64,000 nt of DNA from a virus. Below, in pieces: positions 30,461 to 39,673 of the stretch. Made by a program: the position numbers and the translations under genes. The notes under the pieces were generated by a model that had not been told where the DNA came from, made no database searches, and worked only from the letters and a program-made list of their open reading frames with translations. The stretch is taken from IMG/VR virus record IMGVR_UViG_3300025767_001103, positions 21,751 through 85,750 of that record; one strand, 5' to 3'. Each line of letters opens with the position of its first letter. Positions within the stretch are counted from its first letter, which is position 1.

Positions 30461-30465
30461 AAACT

Positions 30466-31140
30466 ATGTATGATATTGTATTCATAAGTTATCAAGAACT
30501 CAGTGCAGACGAAAACTACGCAGCTCTGAAGGCTAGATTTCCTATGGCCAAACGAGTACATGGCATTAAAGGAATACATCAAGCACACATTAAAGCTGCA
30601 AAGAAATGCTTTACTAAAATGTGTTGGATTGTAGATGCCGATGCAATAATACTGAACGACTTTAACTTTGATTATGTTGTTCCTGAACATCAATTAGATC
30701 ATGTACACGTATGGCGTAGCCAAAATCCTATCAATGAGTTGGTGTACGGTTACGGAGGAGTAAAATTATTTCCTCGTAAACTAACAATAGACATGGATTT
30801 AACAAAACCAGACATGACTACAAGTATTAGTCCACATTTTATTGCGGTAGAACAAGTTGCAAACATCACAGCTTTTAATACTGATCCGTTTAACACTTGG
30901 AAAAGTGCATTTAGAGAATGTGCAAAGTTGAGTAGTAAAATAATCGATAGGCAAAATAATGAAGAAACAGAACAAAGACTTGATACTTGGTGTACAAAAG
31001 GCATTGAGAGACGCTATGGCGATTACGCTATTGCTGGCGCTAATGCTGGTAGGGAGTTTGGGATTTCTAATAGGAGCGATATTAGCCTTATAAACAATTT
31101 TGAGTGGTTACATGAACAATTTTCAAAACATACCGTTTGA
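30466..31140 (+). CDS. Glycosyltransferase-like protein (shared with 19648)
   Basis: A 224-residue protein. Residues 1-110 align with the gene at 19648 (YDIVFISYQE, AKRVHGIKG, WIVDADAII, NELVYGYGGVK). VDADA is a DxD-type acidic motif after a hydrophobic strand. It is shorter because the C-terminal region of the homologue is missing. Its ATG lies 6 bases after a perfect -10 box, so it may be translated from a leaderless mRNA. It overlaps the following radical SAM gene by 29 nt. Confidence 0.5.
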   Translation: MYDIVFISYQELSADENYAALKARFPMAKRVHGIKGIHQAHIKAAKKCFTKMCWIVDADAIILNDFNFDYVVPEHQLDHVHVWRSQNPINELVYGYGGVKLFPRKLTIDMDLTKPDMTTSISPHFIAVEQVANITAFNTDPFNTWKSAFRECAKLSSKIIDRQNNEETEQRLDTWCTKGIERRYGDYAIAGANAGREFGISNRSDISLINNFEWLHEQFSKHTV

Positions 31141-32116
31141 CGACATAACAAGTTTTGGTCAAAAGACTCTACTAAACACAAATTTGTTCACAGTTAGCTG
31201 GATCCTTGCAAGGTTTTGCAATTACAATTGCAGCTATTGCTGGCCCTATGCTCGAAGTAGCACGCCTGACCACCAAGACTTAGAAATATATACAAATTCC
31301 ATTGACGAAATAAAACGTCAAGCAAGAGAAAATGGGTTTACCGACTTTCACTTTAGCTTTAGTGGCGGCGAACCTACTGCATATAAATACTTTGGGAAGG
31401 TCATAGACCATTATTGCAGTGATGCAACTCCTGAGTACCAGAGTATCCACATGACGACCAATCTAAGCCCAGGAAGCAAATGGTGGAACAACTGGTTAGA
31501 AGCTACGAGCAGTCTGCAACGTAGGAGTATTACTGCAAGCTATCACGCAGAGTTTGCAAACGAACAAGAATTTGGAGATAAATGTCTCCAACTTATGAAA
31601 GCAGGTGTGTATGTTACAATCAACCAAGTTATGGTTCCTGAAATGTTTCAAGAGCTTTACGAACGCTTACAACGATTTGCCGCCCGAGGTATTAATGTTA
31701 CTGTCAAGCCACAGTCCGACCCTACAGCCTCTCATGTTGTATCCGGATATACAGATGTACAACTTAACAAACTGCAAACTGGATTCCCTCAAAGAATCCC
31801 AGACGAATTTAAAAAAATAATACCGTTGTTACAGGTAGAATTACAAGACAAAGACGGTAACATCTATTATATAGACCAAGCAGAACGCTTTAATTCCTTT
31901 GGATTTAACAAGTTCAAAGGATGGCATTGCAACGCAGGATACCAAGGATGCGTCATTAGAGAGAATGAAGTTAAGCGCAGCTACAGTTGCCATGATGAAC
32001 CCTTAGGCACGTTAGACGGCGGCTTTGAGCTGTTTAAAGCACCTTCTAAGTGTATTACACCTACTTGTGTAAGTAGCGCAGATAGTAAATTACCAAAGGT
32101 AAAGTATGAAAGTTGA
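31112..32116 (+). CDS. Radical SAM protein with C-terminal Cys cluster
   Basis: A 334-residue protein from ATG 31112 (GAGTGG just upstream; an in-frame TTG at 31100 is less likely). It has C36-C40-C43 (CNYNCSYC) and GGEP at 85-88. The C-terminus carries KGWHCNAG, YSCHDEPLGTL and CITPTC, a SPASM-like set of Cys that probably binds a second cluster. The same C-terminal layout occurs in the genes at 35168 and 36123, so the three form one subfamily. It overlaps the methyltransferase downstream by 11 nt. Confidence 0.8.
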   Translation: MNNFQNIPFDDITSFGQKTLLNTNLFTVSWILARFCNYNCSYCWPYARSSTPDHQDLEIYTNSIDEIKRQARENGFTDFHFSFSGGEPTAYKYFGKVIDHYCSDATPEYQSIHMTTNLSPGSKWWNNWLEATSSLQRRSITASYHAEFANEQEFGDKCLQLMKAGVYVTINQVMVPEMFQELYERLQRFAARGINVTVKPQSDPTASHVVSGYTDVQLNKLQTGFPQRIPDEFKKIIPLLQVELQDKDGNIYYIDQAERFNSFGFNKFKGWHCNAGYQGCVIRENEVKRSYSCHDEPLGTLDGGFELFKAPSKCITPTCVSSADSKLPKVKYES

Positions 32117-32726
32117 TATACAAGACGTTCTATTTTGGATGGATGCAATCCGTAATAGTGAGGATCGCTATCGTACATTAGAAAGCTTTTGGAAAGGACA
32201 AGTTAATAGTAAAGTATGGCTTGCAGAATCTCTAGAGCAGTTTATGCTATACGATAAACAACGAATTGCTATCTATGGAGGCTGGAATGGCGTACTTGCT
32301 AGTATTCTTTTTAATAGCAAATTAAACATAGAATATATTACAAGTGTAGATATTGATCCCGTATGTGAGGAAATTGCAAATACTGTAAATAAAAAATACG
32401 AGATGGAAAAAAGATTTCGAGCATTAACAGCAGATATGTGCGATGACAGGATTTCTTTTATGTTAAAATTTTCTAACATAATTATTAACACAAGTTGTGA
32501 ACATATTACACAAGATCAATATGATAAGTGGTTAGATAATCAGCCAAATGATGCATTGTTTGTAATACAAAGCAATAACTATTTTGATCATGAAGAACAT
32601 ATACGATGTTCTACTGACTTAGGTGATTTTGTACGCATGAGCAAAATTAAACCGTTGTGGCAAGGCGAGCTCGAAACACCAAAATATGCACGTTATATGA
32701 TTATAGGCAGAAAGAAAAATGTTTAA
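32106..32726 (+). CDS. Class I SAM-dependent methyltransferase-like protein
   Basis: A 206-residue protein. IAIYGGWNGVLASIL is the glycine-rich SAM-binding strand-loop and ITSVDIDPVCEEIA is motif II with the acidic residue that binds the ribose. NTSCEHIT is a plausible motif IV position. There is no recognition domain for DNA bases, so a protein, peptide or small molecule acceptor is more likely than DNA. It lies between two radical SAM genes and overlaps both by 8-11 nt. Confidence 0.65.
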   Translation: MKVDIQDVLFWMDAIRNSEDRYRTLESFWKGQVNSKVWLAESLEQFMLYDKQRIAIYGGWNGVLASILFNSKLNIEYITSVDIDPVCEEIANTVNKKYEMEKRFRALTADMCDDRISFMLKFSNIIINTSCEHITQDQYDKWLDNQPNDALFVIQSNNYFDHEEHIRCSTDLGDFVRMSKIKPLWQGELETPKYARYMIIGRKKNV

Positions 32727-33786
32727 ATTTGATCAATTAGAAAATATACATTTAGAAATTACAAATCGTTGCCAAGCAAGCTGTCCGATGTGTAGTAGAA
32801 ACTATCACGGCGGTTTAGAAAATCCATTAATTAAAAATCAAGATTGGACAATTGACAATTTTAAACACATTTTGAATAGCGAAGTACTAAACCAAATAAA
32901 CGGTTTTTACTTTTGTGGAAACTTTGGCGATCCTATTATTAATAACGATTTAGCAGAAATGTGTAGTTATGCAACTGATGTTAATCCTAGTTTAGAGATT
33001 AGAATACACACAAACGGCGGAGCAAGAAGTAAAGATTGGTGGAAGAAACTTGCAAAAGTATTGCCTAATAAACATTGTGTTATTTTTGCAATTGACGGCT
33101 TAGCAGATACACATAGTTTATATCGTATTGGTACTGACTTTGACAACGTATTAAAAAATGCAAAAGCATTTATTCAAGCAGGCGGAACAGCAGAATGGGC
33201 GTTTATTAAATTTAAACACAACGAGCATCAACAACTTGCTTGTGAAGCATTAGCAAAAGAACACGGCTTTGCTAAATTTACATGCAAAGACAGTGCAAGA
33301 TTTGTTGCTACTGATAAGTTTGAAGTTTTAGATAAAAAAGGTCAGCTCGAATATTACCTAGAGCCTCCTACAGGAAGTAACATAACTCTTATAACTCAAG
33401 ATGTAATTGACAATTATAAAGATGTGGTAGACGCCAGTGAAATAGACTGTTTTGTTTTAAAACAGAAAGAAATTTATATAACTGCACAAAGAAACATTAT
33501 GCCTTGCTGTTTTTTAGCAAGTGCTCCGTATAATTATATACACCCTAATGATTTAGCTAAAGATATTAGACAAAAGATAAAATCACAGCACTCTAGTCTT
33601 ATTGCAGATTTAGGAAATACTAATGCTCTTAATCATTCTATAAAAGATGTAATAGATTCTAATGCTTGGCAAACAGTATGGGACAAGTACTGGCATGCAG
33701 AAAAACTAATTACATGTGCTAGAACATGTGGTGTAAATAAACTTAGTAAACCCAAAGATCAGTTTATAGACAAGGTAGAGATATAA
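32719..33786 (+). CDS. Radical SAM/SPASM protein
   Basis: A 355-residue protein. C18-C22-C25 (CQASCPMC) is near the N-terminus, as in enzymes without an N-terminal extension. The strand usually carrying GGEP reads CGNFGDP. The C-terminus has DCFVLKQKEI...MPCCFLA followed by CARTCG, a SPASM-type Cys set. This subtype is distinct from its neighbours. SPASM enzymes normally act on peptides or proteins. It overlaps the next gene by 1 nt. Confidence 0.75.
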   Translation: MFKFDQLENIHLEITNRCQASCPMCSRNYHGGLENPLIKNQDWTIDNFKHILNSEVLNQINGFYFCGNFGDPIINNDLAEMCSYATDVNPSLEIRIHTNGGARSKDWWKKLAKVLPNKHCVIFAIDGLADTHSLYRIGTDFDNVLKNAKAFIQAGGTAEWAFIKFKHNEHQQLACEALAKEHGFAKFTCKDSARFVATDKFEVLDKKGQLEYYLEPPTGSNITLITQDVIDNYKDVVDASEIDCFVLKQKEIYITAQRNIMPCCFLASAPYNYIHPNDLAKDIRQKIKSQHSSLIADLGNTNALNHSIKDVIDSNAWQTVWDKYWHAEKLITCARTCGVNKLSKPKDQFIDKVEI

Positions 33787-35171
33787 TGTCAGATTTAGAA
33801 AAGTATCAAGCTGAAATTGCAGAAGTAAGCGGCACAGAAACATTTTGTGTGTTACCTTGGATACATATGGCAACTAGACCAAATGGCGATATGCGATTAT
33901 GTTGTACATCTAATGCAAGTGGCGCAGGTGATAATCATGAAGTAGGTCTTGTAAAAATGGAAGATGGCAAACCTGCAAACTTTGGTAAAAATACACCTTT
34001 GGAGGCATGGAATAACGATTACATGAAAAGTGTACGTACAACTATGCTTAATGGTGAAATCCCTGCAAGTTGTACAGGTTGTTTTAAAGAAGAAAGACAA
34101 GGTATTGTAAGTAAGCGTATCTGGGAAACAGGCACTTGGCATCGAGACGACAACGGTGTAGATATTCCTGAACTTATTCGTCAAACAAAAGAAGACGGTT
34201 CTGTGCCAGAAAATTTAAAATATTTGGATCTAAGATTAGGACATACGTGCAACATTAAGTGTGTAATGTGTAGCCCGCATGATTCAAGTAAGTGGGTTGC
34301 GGACCATAAAAAACTTATTACAGTATTACAAGATCCTGAAGTTAAACGACAAATGCAATGGGATCGCAAATTGTTTAATAACAAGTGGCACGAGAAAGAT
34401 TCATTCTGGAAAGAAATTAATGCACAAATTCCTAACCTAAGACAAGTGTACTTTGCTGGAGGCGAGCCTCTAATGATTAAAGAACACAAAATGTTTATTA
34501 AAGAAATTATTCGTCAAGGCTATCAAGATAAAATACTATTACGTTATAACTCAAACGGATTGCTTGTAGATGAAGAATTAATTGAGCTATGGTCAAAGTT
34601 TCATAAAGTTAAATTTGCTGTTAGTGTCGATGCAAGTTTTGAACGTGATGATTATATTCGCTTCCCTACAAAATTTGCTGATGTAGAACGCACACTGCAT
34701 ATGCTAGATAACACACCTGACAACATACATATTAGTATGGCAACAGCCGTGCAAATATTCAATATTAAACACATGCCTGATTTTATAAAGTGGAAAATAA
34801 ACAGTAATTTTAAAAAGATGAATATTGGTTTAGTAGGCGGAGTAAAAATGGGAGGCGGATTGGTTAACATGCATCTAGTACATATACCAACGTTTCTTAA
34901 TATTACAATACTACCAGAACAAGACAAACAAGAAGTGCGTGAACGTTTTGCAGAACTTAAAACATGGCTATGGGAAAATTACACACAAGACGATGATTTT
35001 TGGATACATAATCCATCTGGCTGGTCCAAGTGGGAAGGGTTGTTAACACACATGGATTCGGCAGATAACAGTCATTTACTTTCTGGATTTAAAGAGTATG
35101 TAAACAAGCTCGATGCTATCCGTGGTTTAAACGCAGCAGCTATATTTCCTGAACTAGCACACTTGCTATGA
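33786..35171 (+). CDS. Radical SAM protein with N-terminal twitch-type Cys domain (third copy)
   Basis: A 461-residue protein. It has N-terminal Cys at 21, 39, 40, 96 and 99 (CVLPWIHMA, LCC, CTGCF), then C155-C159-C162 (CNIKCVMC) and a GGEP loop (AGGEPLM). It is homologous to the minus-strand gene at 37021 and more distantly to those at 20568 and 28918. It overlaps the next radical SAM gene by 4 nt. Together with 35168 it forms one half of a mirror-image arrangement. Confidence 0.8.
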   Translation: MSDLEKYQAEIAEVSGTETFCVLPWIHMATRPNGDMRLCCTSNASGAGDNHEVGLVKMEDGKPANFGKNTPLEAWNNDYMKSVRTTMLNGEIPASCTGCFKEERQGIVSKRIWETGTWHRDDNGVDIPELIRQTKEDGSVPENLKYLDLRLGHTCNIKCVMCSPHDSSKWVADHKKLITVLQDPEVKRQMQWDRKLFNNKWHEKDSFWKEINAQIPNLRQVYFAGGEPLMIKEHKMFIKEIIRQGYQDKILLRYNSNGLLVDEELIELWSKFHKVKFAVSVDASFERDDYIRFPTKFADVERTLHMLDNTPDNIHISMATAVQIFNIKHMPDFIKWKINSNFKKMNIGLVGGVKMGGGLVNMHLVHIPTFLNITILPEQDKQEVRERFAELKTWLWENYTQDDDFWIHNPSGWSKWEGLLTHMDSADNSHLLSGFKEYVNKLDAIRGLNAAAIFPELAHLL

Positions 35172-36139
35172 AAGAGCTAATTAAAATAGAAACAATGGAG
35201 TCTAAAAATAGACTCCGTATAGAGTATATGGTGGGAAACTATTGTAACTATAAATGTTTGTATTGCGGCGATTATGCTAACGGTGGAGATACTAGATGGC
35301 CAAACGACTACGAGTCATTGATAAAACATTTTACTCATCTATTAGATTTTTATATAGCAAACGGTAGAGATAGATTTGAAGTAAATCTGTTAGGTGGTGA
35401 ACCTACACTTTGGCCAAACGTTGCTAAATTTGCTAGAGACTTAAAAGCAATGTATAACGTAAAAGTTACAATGACTACAAATGGTAGTAGAACTATTCGA
35501 TGGTGGGAGAAAAATGCTAAAGCGTTTGATAAAATATTATTCAGCTATCACCACAAAGAAGCTGACTTGCCGCATTTTATAAATGTATTAGACACTGTTT
35601 ACGATCAAGGAATTCCAATGAACACGTTAGTAATGATGGATCCTACTGTTTGGGACGAGTGTATAGATGCAATAGAACAAATGAAACAAAGTAAAAGACG
35701 TTGGTTTATTAGTGCAATGGAAGTTCATCCTCCTCAGTATACCACAGAGCAGCGTGAGGTATTTAAAAAACATGCTAAGAGAAGGCCGCCCATCTTAAAG
35801 GTTTTAAAAGACGAATGGGAAAATGTTATTAAGGGAAGAACTAAACTAATATATAGCGACGGATCTAAAAAGCGTGTAGAACGTAACTATCTTTCAACAA
35901 ACAATCTAAATAATTTTAAAGGATGGATGTGTAATATAGGATTAGAAAATATTAATATACAAAAAGATGGAAGAATTACAGGCGTATGCGGAAATTTTGT
36001 ATATGGCGAACAACAACACTATAATCTATATGATCCTGACTTTGTTACTAAATTTAATCCTAAATTAGTTCCTAGCGTATGTACAAAATGTGTGTGCTGG
36101 TGTCAACCTGAACAACTAATGACTAAGTGGAAACCTTAG
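35168..36139 (+). CDS. Radical SAM protein with C-terminal Cys cluster
   Basis: A 323-residue protein. C26-C30-C33 (CNYKCLYC) and GGEP at 76-79 are canonical. The C-terminus has FKGWMCNIGLENINI, GVCGNF and VCTKCVCWC, the auxiliary cluster layout shared with 31112 and 36123. Its 3' end overlaps the convergent gene at 36123 by 17 nt; that convergent gene is its own homologue. Confidence 0.8.
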   Translation: MKELIKIETMESKNRLRIEYMVGNYCNYKCLYCGDYANGGDTRWPNDYESLIKHFTHLLDFYIANGRDRFEVNLLGGEPTLWPNVAKFARDLKAMYNVKVTMTTNGSRTIRWWEKNAKAFDKILFSYHHKEADLPHFINVLDTVYDQGIPMNTLVMMDPTVWDECIDAIEQMKQSKRRWFISAMEVHPPQYTTEQREVFKKHAKRRPPILKVLKDEWENVIKGRTKLIYSDGSKKRVERNYLSTNNLNNFKGWMCNIGLENINIQKDGRITGVCGNFVYGEQQHYNLYDPDFVTKFNPKLVPSVCTKCVCWCQPEQLMTKWKP

Positions 36140-37028
36140 TCAACGGAATATCAGCAGCACATGTACACCATGTACGTGTACACGTAATAGGAGCAACAGG
36201 CGATTCAAATGTTCCGTTATAGATGTTACCTAAACTTCCTCCTACTCTACAAGTAGCACGATGTACTTCTCCATCCCAGTTAATCATTAAGCTTTCTAAT
36301 CCAGCATTGCAAATCCATCCTTCGAACTGATTTAATTTATTCTTAATGACATCGTTAGCATGTATCATATCCTTTTCGTCTATAATACAGTTAGCTTTCA
36401 CAGTAGAAGTTTTGCTTAGAATCCATTCTAAATCTTTTTCTTTGTAGCGCATATCATCAAACCATTCACGGTCATCTGCTTCGGTCCATCGTATGCGTCT
36501 ACAAACATAGGGAACGTTATGTCCTTCTAGTAAGATAGCTGCTGCTCGTACGGCATCCATGTGTTCGTGATGTGCCATAAGATTAACTTGAAACAGTGTA
36601 GCCATACCCTCCATATCCAGTAATTGCGAATATCTAACAATGTTTTCAGCAGCTCGTTGACAGTGTTCGTTATCAAAATGCAAACTAAACACCCACTGAT
36701 TTACTGGTTGCTTGATATACCATTCTGCACTACGTAACCCGTTAGTTGTAACACTAAGCCATTGCAATCTTGCTCTAGCACATTCTAATATGTCATTAAT
36801 TTTAGGATGCACAGTGGGTTCACCGCCGGTTAAACTAAGACGTATTGCCTTGCCAATCTTTTCTAATTCGTAGATTGTATTAACCATAACGTCTAAGTCA
36901 GTGTGTGGACTAAAGTTATCGTGTATTTCCGCAGGACAATACCCGCAATCTAAGTTACAGCGTTTTCCTATGTTCCATTCAACATGAATACTAGTATGAT
37001 GTCCCCAGCGACTTTCTACTTTATACAT
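36123..37028 (-). CDS. Radical SAM protein with C-terminal Cys cluster (minus strand)
   Basis: A 301-residue protein. It has C24-C28-C31 (CNLDCGYC), GGEP at 68-71, and a C-terminus with EGWICNAGLESLMI, RATC, GNIYNG and TCTRTWCTC. It is homologous to 35168, which it meets tail to tail with a 17-nt overlap. It is translated third in a minus-strand operon after the PP-loop gene and a twitch radical SAM gene, overlapping the latter by 8 nt. Confidence 0.8.
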   Translation of the reverse strand: MYKVESRWGHHTSIHVEWNIGKRCNLDCGYCPAEIHDNFSPHTDLDVMVNTIYELEKIGKAIRLSLTGGEPTVHPKINDILECARARLQWLSVTTNGLRSAEWYIKQPVNQWVFSLHFDNEHCQRAAENIVRYSQLLDMEGMATLFQVNLMAHHEHMDAVRAAAILLEGHNVPYVCRRIRWTEADDREWFDDMRYKEKDLEWILSKTSTVKANCIIDEKDMIHANDVIKNKLNQFEGWICNAGLESLMINWDGEVHRATCRVGGSLGNIYNGTFESPVAPITCTRTWCTCAADIPLTKVST

Positions 37029-38286
37029 AAGGCTCGAACTCTGGATTGGTAGTAAGAAAGTCTTGGCTGCGAGTTTTATCTAATGCACGATTAAAGTTTA
37101 TACAATCTTGCCAATGTGTGTCGTACATGCACTTTGATTCTAAGAAATTAATATTATCTTGTATCTGTTGTAGTGTCACAGTTTCTAATAGTTTGTGTTG
37201 CTGTACCAAAGGATATTTTAATACTTCTGTTTTCATTTGTTCTAATCGATTAACAACTTTTACTTTTAGTTCAGGAGGGAGTACTTGCGCACTTAAACTC
37301 ATAGGATAAGTTACACGATGCGAATAAAATACAATGCCTAATTTATTAATAAAGTAATCGATTACTTTGTCAATCTGCATAATATTGTTTGCTTGTACAG
37401 TAAATGCACCGACTACTCTAGTTACATTAGGAAAACTCTTAAACACTTCGATGTTTTCTTCTATTTCGCTAAACTTGCCGTTGCCTCTAATGTACTCGTA
37501 AACGTCATGTATACCGTCTATGCTTACGTTTACAGCAACACTTTTAAACTTAGGCCAATAGTCGTGAATTGTTCTTCCACCTTTAATGCCCAGCGTAGTA
37601 CCGTTTGTAGCGTACTTAATTTCAATGTTATCACCATACTCTGCAAGTTTGTCTAGTATCTTGTAGTGATATGGATCCATTAGAGGCTCGCCGCCTGCAA
37701 ACTCCACACGTCTAAAGAACGGTAGTAGTTTTTCAAAACTTGACCACCAATTGTCTGAGTTATCAAACGGTCCAATATATTTGCCAGGTTTGTCTACTAA
37801 TGATTCTACAATAGGAATTAATAGATTATTTTCTTTTTTATAAAATTCTGTAACTTGATCCCAGTCTTTCCAACTAGTACTGTCTAACGGGTTACACATA
37901 CGACATTTTAAGTTACACAAGTTATTAAGTTTAATTTCCATTGTAGGAAGTTCAAACGGCATTGTATAATCTTCGTTTAATGCGGCTAATGCATTAGGAT
38001 ATAAGTTGACCCTAGCTTCAGGTATTACTCCTGCTGTATGACGCTGTCGTAAGCTCTGCACACCCTGATCTTCTAGGTCAAAGCACGGTTTACATACCTC
38101 TGGACGCTCGTCATTAAGTACTTGTCTACGCACTTCACGCATAGCATCGCCATTCCAAACTTCTTCTAATGTTTCATCTTGTATGTAACCGATAGGCGCA
38201 CTTCGGCAGCATACTTTAATAGCACCATCTTCCCTAGTAGCTAATCCTGTAAAAGGATGCATACAGAATGTACAACTTTTAGACAT
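37021..38286 (-). CDS. Radical SAM protein with N-terminal twitch-type Cys domain (minus strand)
   Basis: A 421-residue protein. It has N-terminal Cys at 5, 8, 26, 27, 65 and 68 (CTFCMHPF, VCC, CKPCF), then C124-C128-C131 (CNLKCRMC) and AGGEPLM. It is homologous to the plus-strand gene at 33786. It overlaps both neighbours in the operon by 8 nt. The pairing with a PP-loop ATPase upstream is unusual and may reflect a shared pathway. Confidence 0.8.
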   Translation of the reverse strand: MSKSCTFCMHPFTGLATREDGAIKVCCRSAPIGYIQDETLEEVWNGDAMREVRRQVLNDERPEVCKPCFDLEDQGVQSLRQRHTAGVIPEARVNLYPNALAALNEDYTMPFELPTMEIKLNNLCNLKCRMCNPLDSTSWKDWDQVTEFYKKENNLLIPIVESLVDKPGKYIGPFDNSDNWWSSFEKLLPFFRRVEFAGGEPLMDPYHYKILDKLAEYGDNIEIKYATNGTTLGIKGGRTIHDYWPKFKSVAVNVSIDGIHDVYEYIRGNGKFSEIEENIEVFKSFPNVTRVVGAFTVQANNIMQIDKVIDYFINKLGIVFYSHRVTYPMSLSAQVLPPELKVKVVNRLEQMKTEVLKYPLVQQHKLLETVTLQQIQDNINFLESKCMYDTHWQDCINFNRALDKTRSQDFLTTNPEFEPYV

Positions 38287-38959
38287 TATCTATTCCCCAT
38301 TGACGTTCCTTGCACCAAAAACATTCTCCACATTCTGGCACATGTTGTCCTGGTATATATGTAGTATAATCCAAACCTTCAAACTCTCCTTCGCAACTAC
38401 GAGTAAGATTTAATAAGTCTACGATATCGTTTTCGTAGTACTGCCGTATGATCCAATCCTTTTTAGTATACACGAAAGGATGACAAATGTCAATCCCGTT
38501 ATGTACAAAATGAGGGGCCAACACACCTTCGTTACGTTCTTCCATTTCTCCAGGTATAGATATATCAGGATTCATATTTACACCACCGTATAATGCATCT
38601 AAGTTATATTGATGTGCAATATATTCATTATGTGAACGTAATATAATCCTATTACCTGATTTCATTTTACCATACTCGTCTTTAATAAGGTAATCAGTAG
38701 GCTCTTCTAATTCTGGCGGGACTAAATTTTTATGTACTGTAAAATTATTGTCAAACTTATTCTCAAGCCAGTCAATTACTCCATCAACAACAGGACCTTG
38801 CCATGGTCTTGTTTTCCACATACGTATTTGATTAGTAATATGTATATCTGTAGTTGTACTTACGTTTTTACATATCAAATAAGCAAGTAACGCACTATCG
38901 GCTCCGCCACTAAGACTAATGCCTATGCGTTTCCAAGTTTGGTCCAAATAAAGATTCAT
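38279..38959 (-). CDS. PP-loop ATPase, QueC/ExsB-like
   Basis: A 226-residue protein. The pyrophosphatase loop SGGADS is at residues 17-22. C189, C210, C213 and C216 (SC...ECGECFWC) near the end match the four-Cys zinc site of QueC, 7-cyano-7-deazaguanine synthase, in number and order, although the interval between the first and second Cys is longer. Length fits QueC (about 220-230). QueD, QueE and GCH-type partners are not visible in the window, so it could instead be an adenylating enzyme for the neighbouring radical SAM proteins. It heads the minus-strand operon, with no clear ribosome site. Confidence 0.6.
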   Translation of the reverse strand: MNLYLDQTWKRIGISLSGGADSALLAYLICKNVSTTTDIHITNQIRMWKTRPWQGPVVDGVIDWLENKFDNNFTVHKNLVPPELEEPTDYLIKDEYGKMKSGNRIILRSHNEYIAHQYNLDALYGGVNMNPDISIPGEMEERNEGVLAPHFVHNGIDICHPFVYTKKDWIIRQYYENDIVDLLNLTRSCEGEFEGLDYTTYIPGQHVPECGECFWCKERQWGIDNV

Positions 38960-38984
38960 GCAAATACTTATATACTAAATATCT

Positions 38985-38990
38985 TATAAT
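38985..38990 (+). promoter_or_regulatory. -10 element TATAAT inside a 14-bp palindrome in a divergent gap
   Basis: TATAAT lies in the 54-base gap between the PP-loop gene (minus) and the AspH-like gene (plus). It overlaps the perfect palindrome ATAATACGTATTAT at 38986-38999. No good -35 is visible. The palindrome may be an operator or simply AT-rich sequence. Confidence 0.4.
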
Positions 38991-39013
38991 ACGTATTATT
39001 GGCAGGATTTACT

Positions 39014-39673
39014 ATGCTTCAAACATTACCTTATACAGTTGATTCAACACTTCTTAATAAAGCACAGTGTTCTATTCCGTCTGTAGATTCTAAACTAACA
39101 ATCAACCAACCAACGGGTAATTTTTTTTACAACCCGTGGAAGATTAAAGAAGAATTTAAAGGCACTGTTTGGGAAACTCTTTTAAATACGTTGCCCTTGG
39201 ATATAGGCGAAGCAAGAATCATTGTACTCGGTCACGGAACAACTTATATGTCGCATACTGATATTGATGACAGATATCATCTAAGTATTAAAGGACAATA
39301 TTCTTTTTTAATTAATGTAGACGATGAAAAAATGTACCCTACAGTAGCAGACGGCCAGTGGTATGAAATGAATACCGGACTACGCCATGTAGCAGCAAAT
39401 TTTGGATCTTACGATCGTGCTCAGCTTGTTATAAGAAAACTTTTGAATAATGCTAATTTAAAAAATTATACAAATATAACAATTAAACCAGTATGTGAAA
39501 ATCCTAGATTTGAATTTGATGACTTAATTAGTCCTTGGTTAAATAAAATAAACAAACAGCACTTAATTAATAATTTTAGTATTTTGCAAGACGGCGTTAC
39601 ATTTAATTTAGACACTAATGCCATACATGAATTAGATAATATTGATATTGATAAATTTAAGGTAATAAAATAA
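39014..39673 (+). CDS. Aspartyl/asparaginyl-hydroxylase-like oxygenase
   Basis: A 219-residue protein from ATG 39014, preceded by AGGAT; a TTG at 38999 has no ribosome site. H81-x-D83 (SHTDIDDRYHL), H125 (RHVAANFG) and R136 (DRAQLVI) follow the Fe(II)/2-oxoglutarate cupin order of the AspH family, with the typical DRYH...I...G core. The C-terminal ~70 residues are an extra segment without motifs. Its stop overlaps the ATG of the B12-type radical SAM gene (TAATG), so the two are probably a functional pair. Confidence 0.7.
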   Translation: MLQTLPYTVDSTLLNKAQCSIPSVDSKLTINQPTGNFFYNPWKIKEEFKGTVWETLLNTLPLDIGEARIIVLGHGTTYMSHTDIDDRYHLSIKGQYSFLINVDDEKMYPTVADGQWYEMNTGLRHVAANFGSYDRAQLVIRKLLNNANLKNYTNITIKPVCENPRFEFDDLISPWLNKINKQHLINNFSILQDGVTFNLDTNAIHELDNIDIDKFKVIK

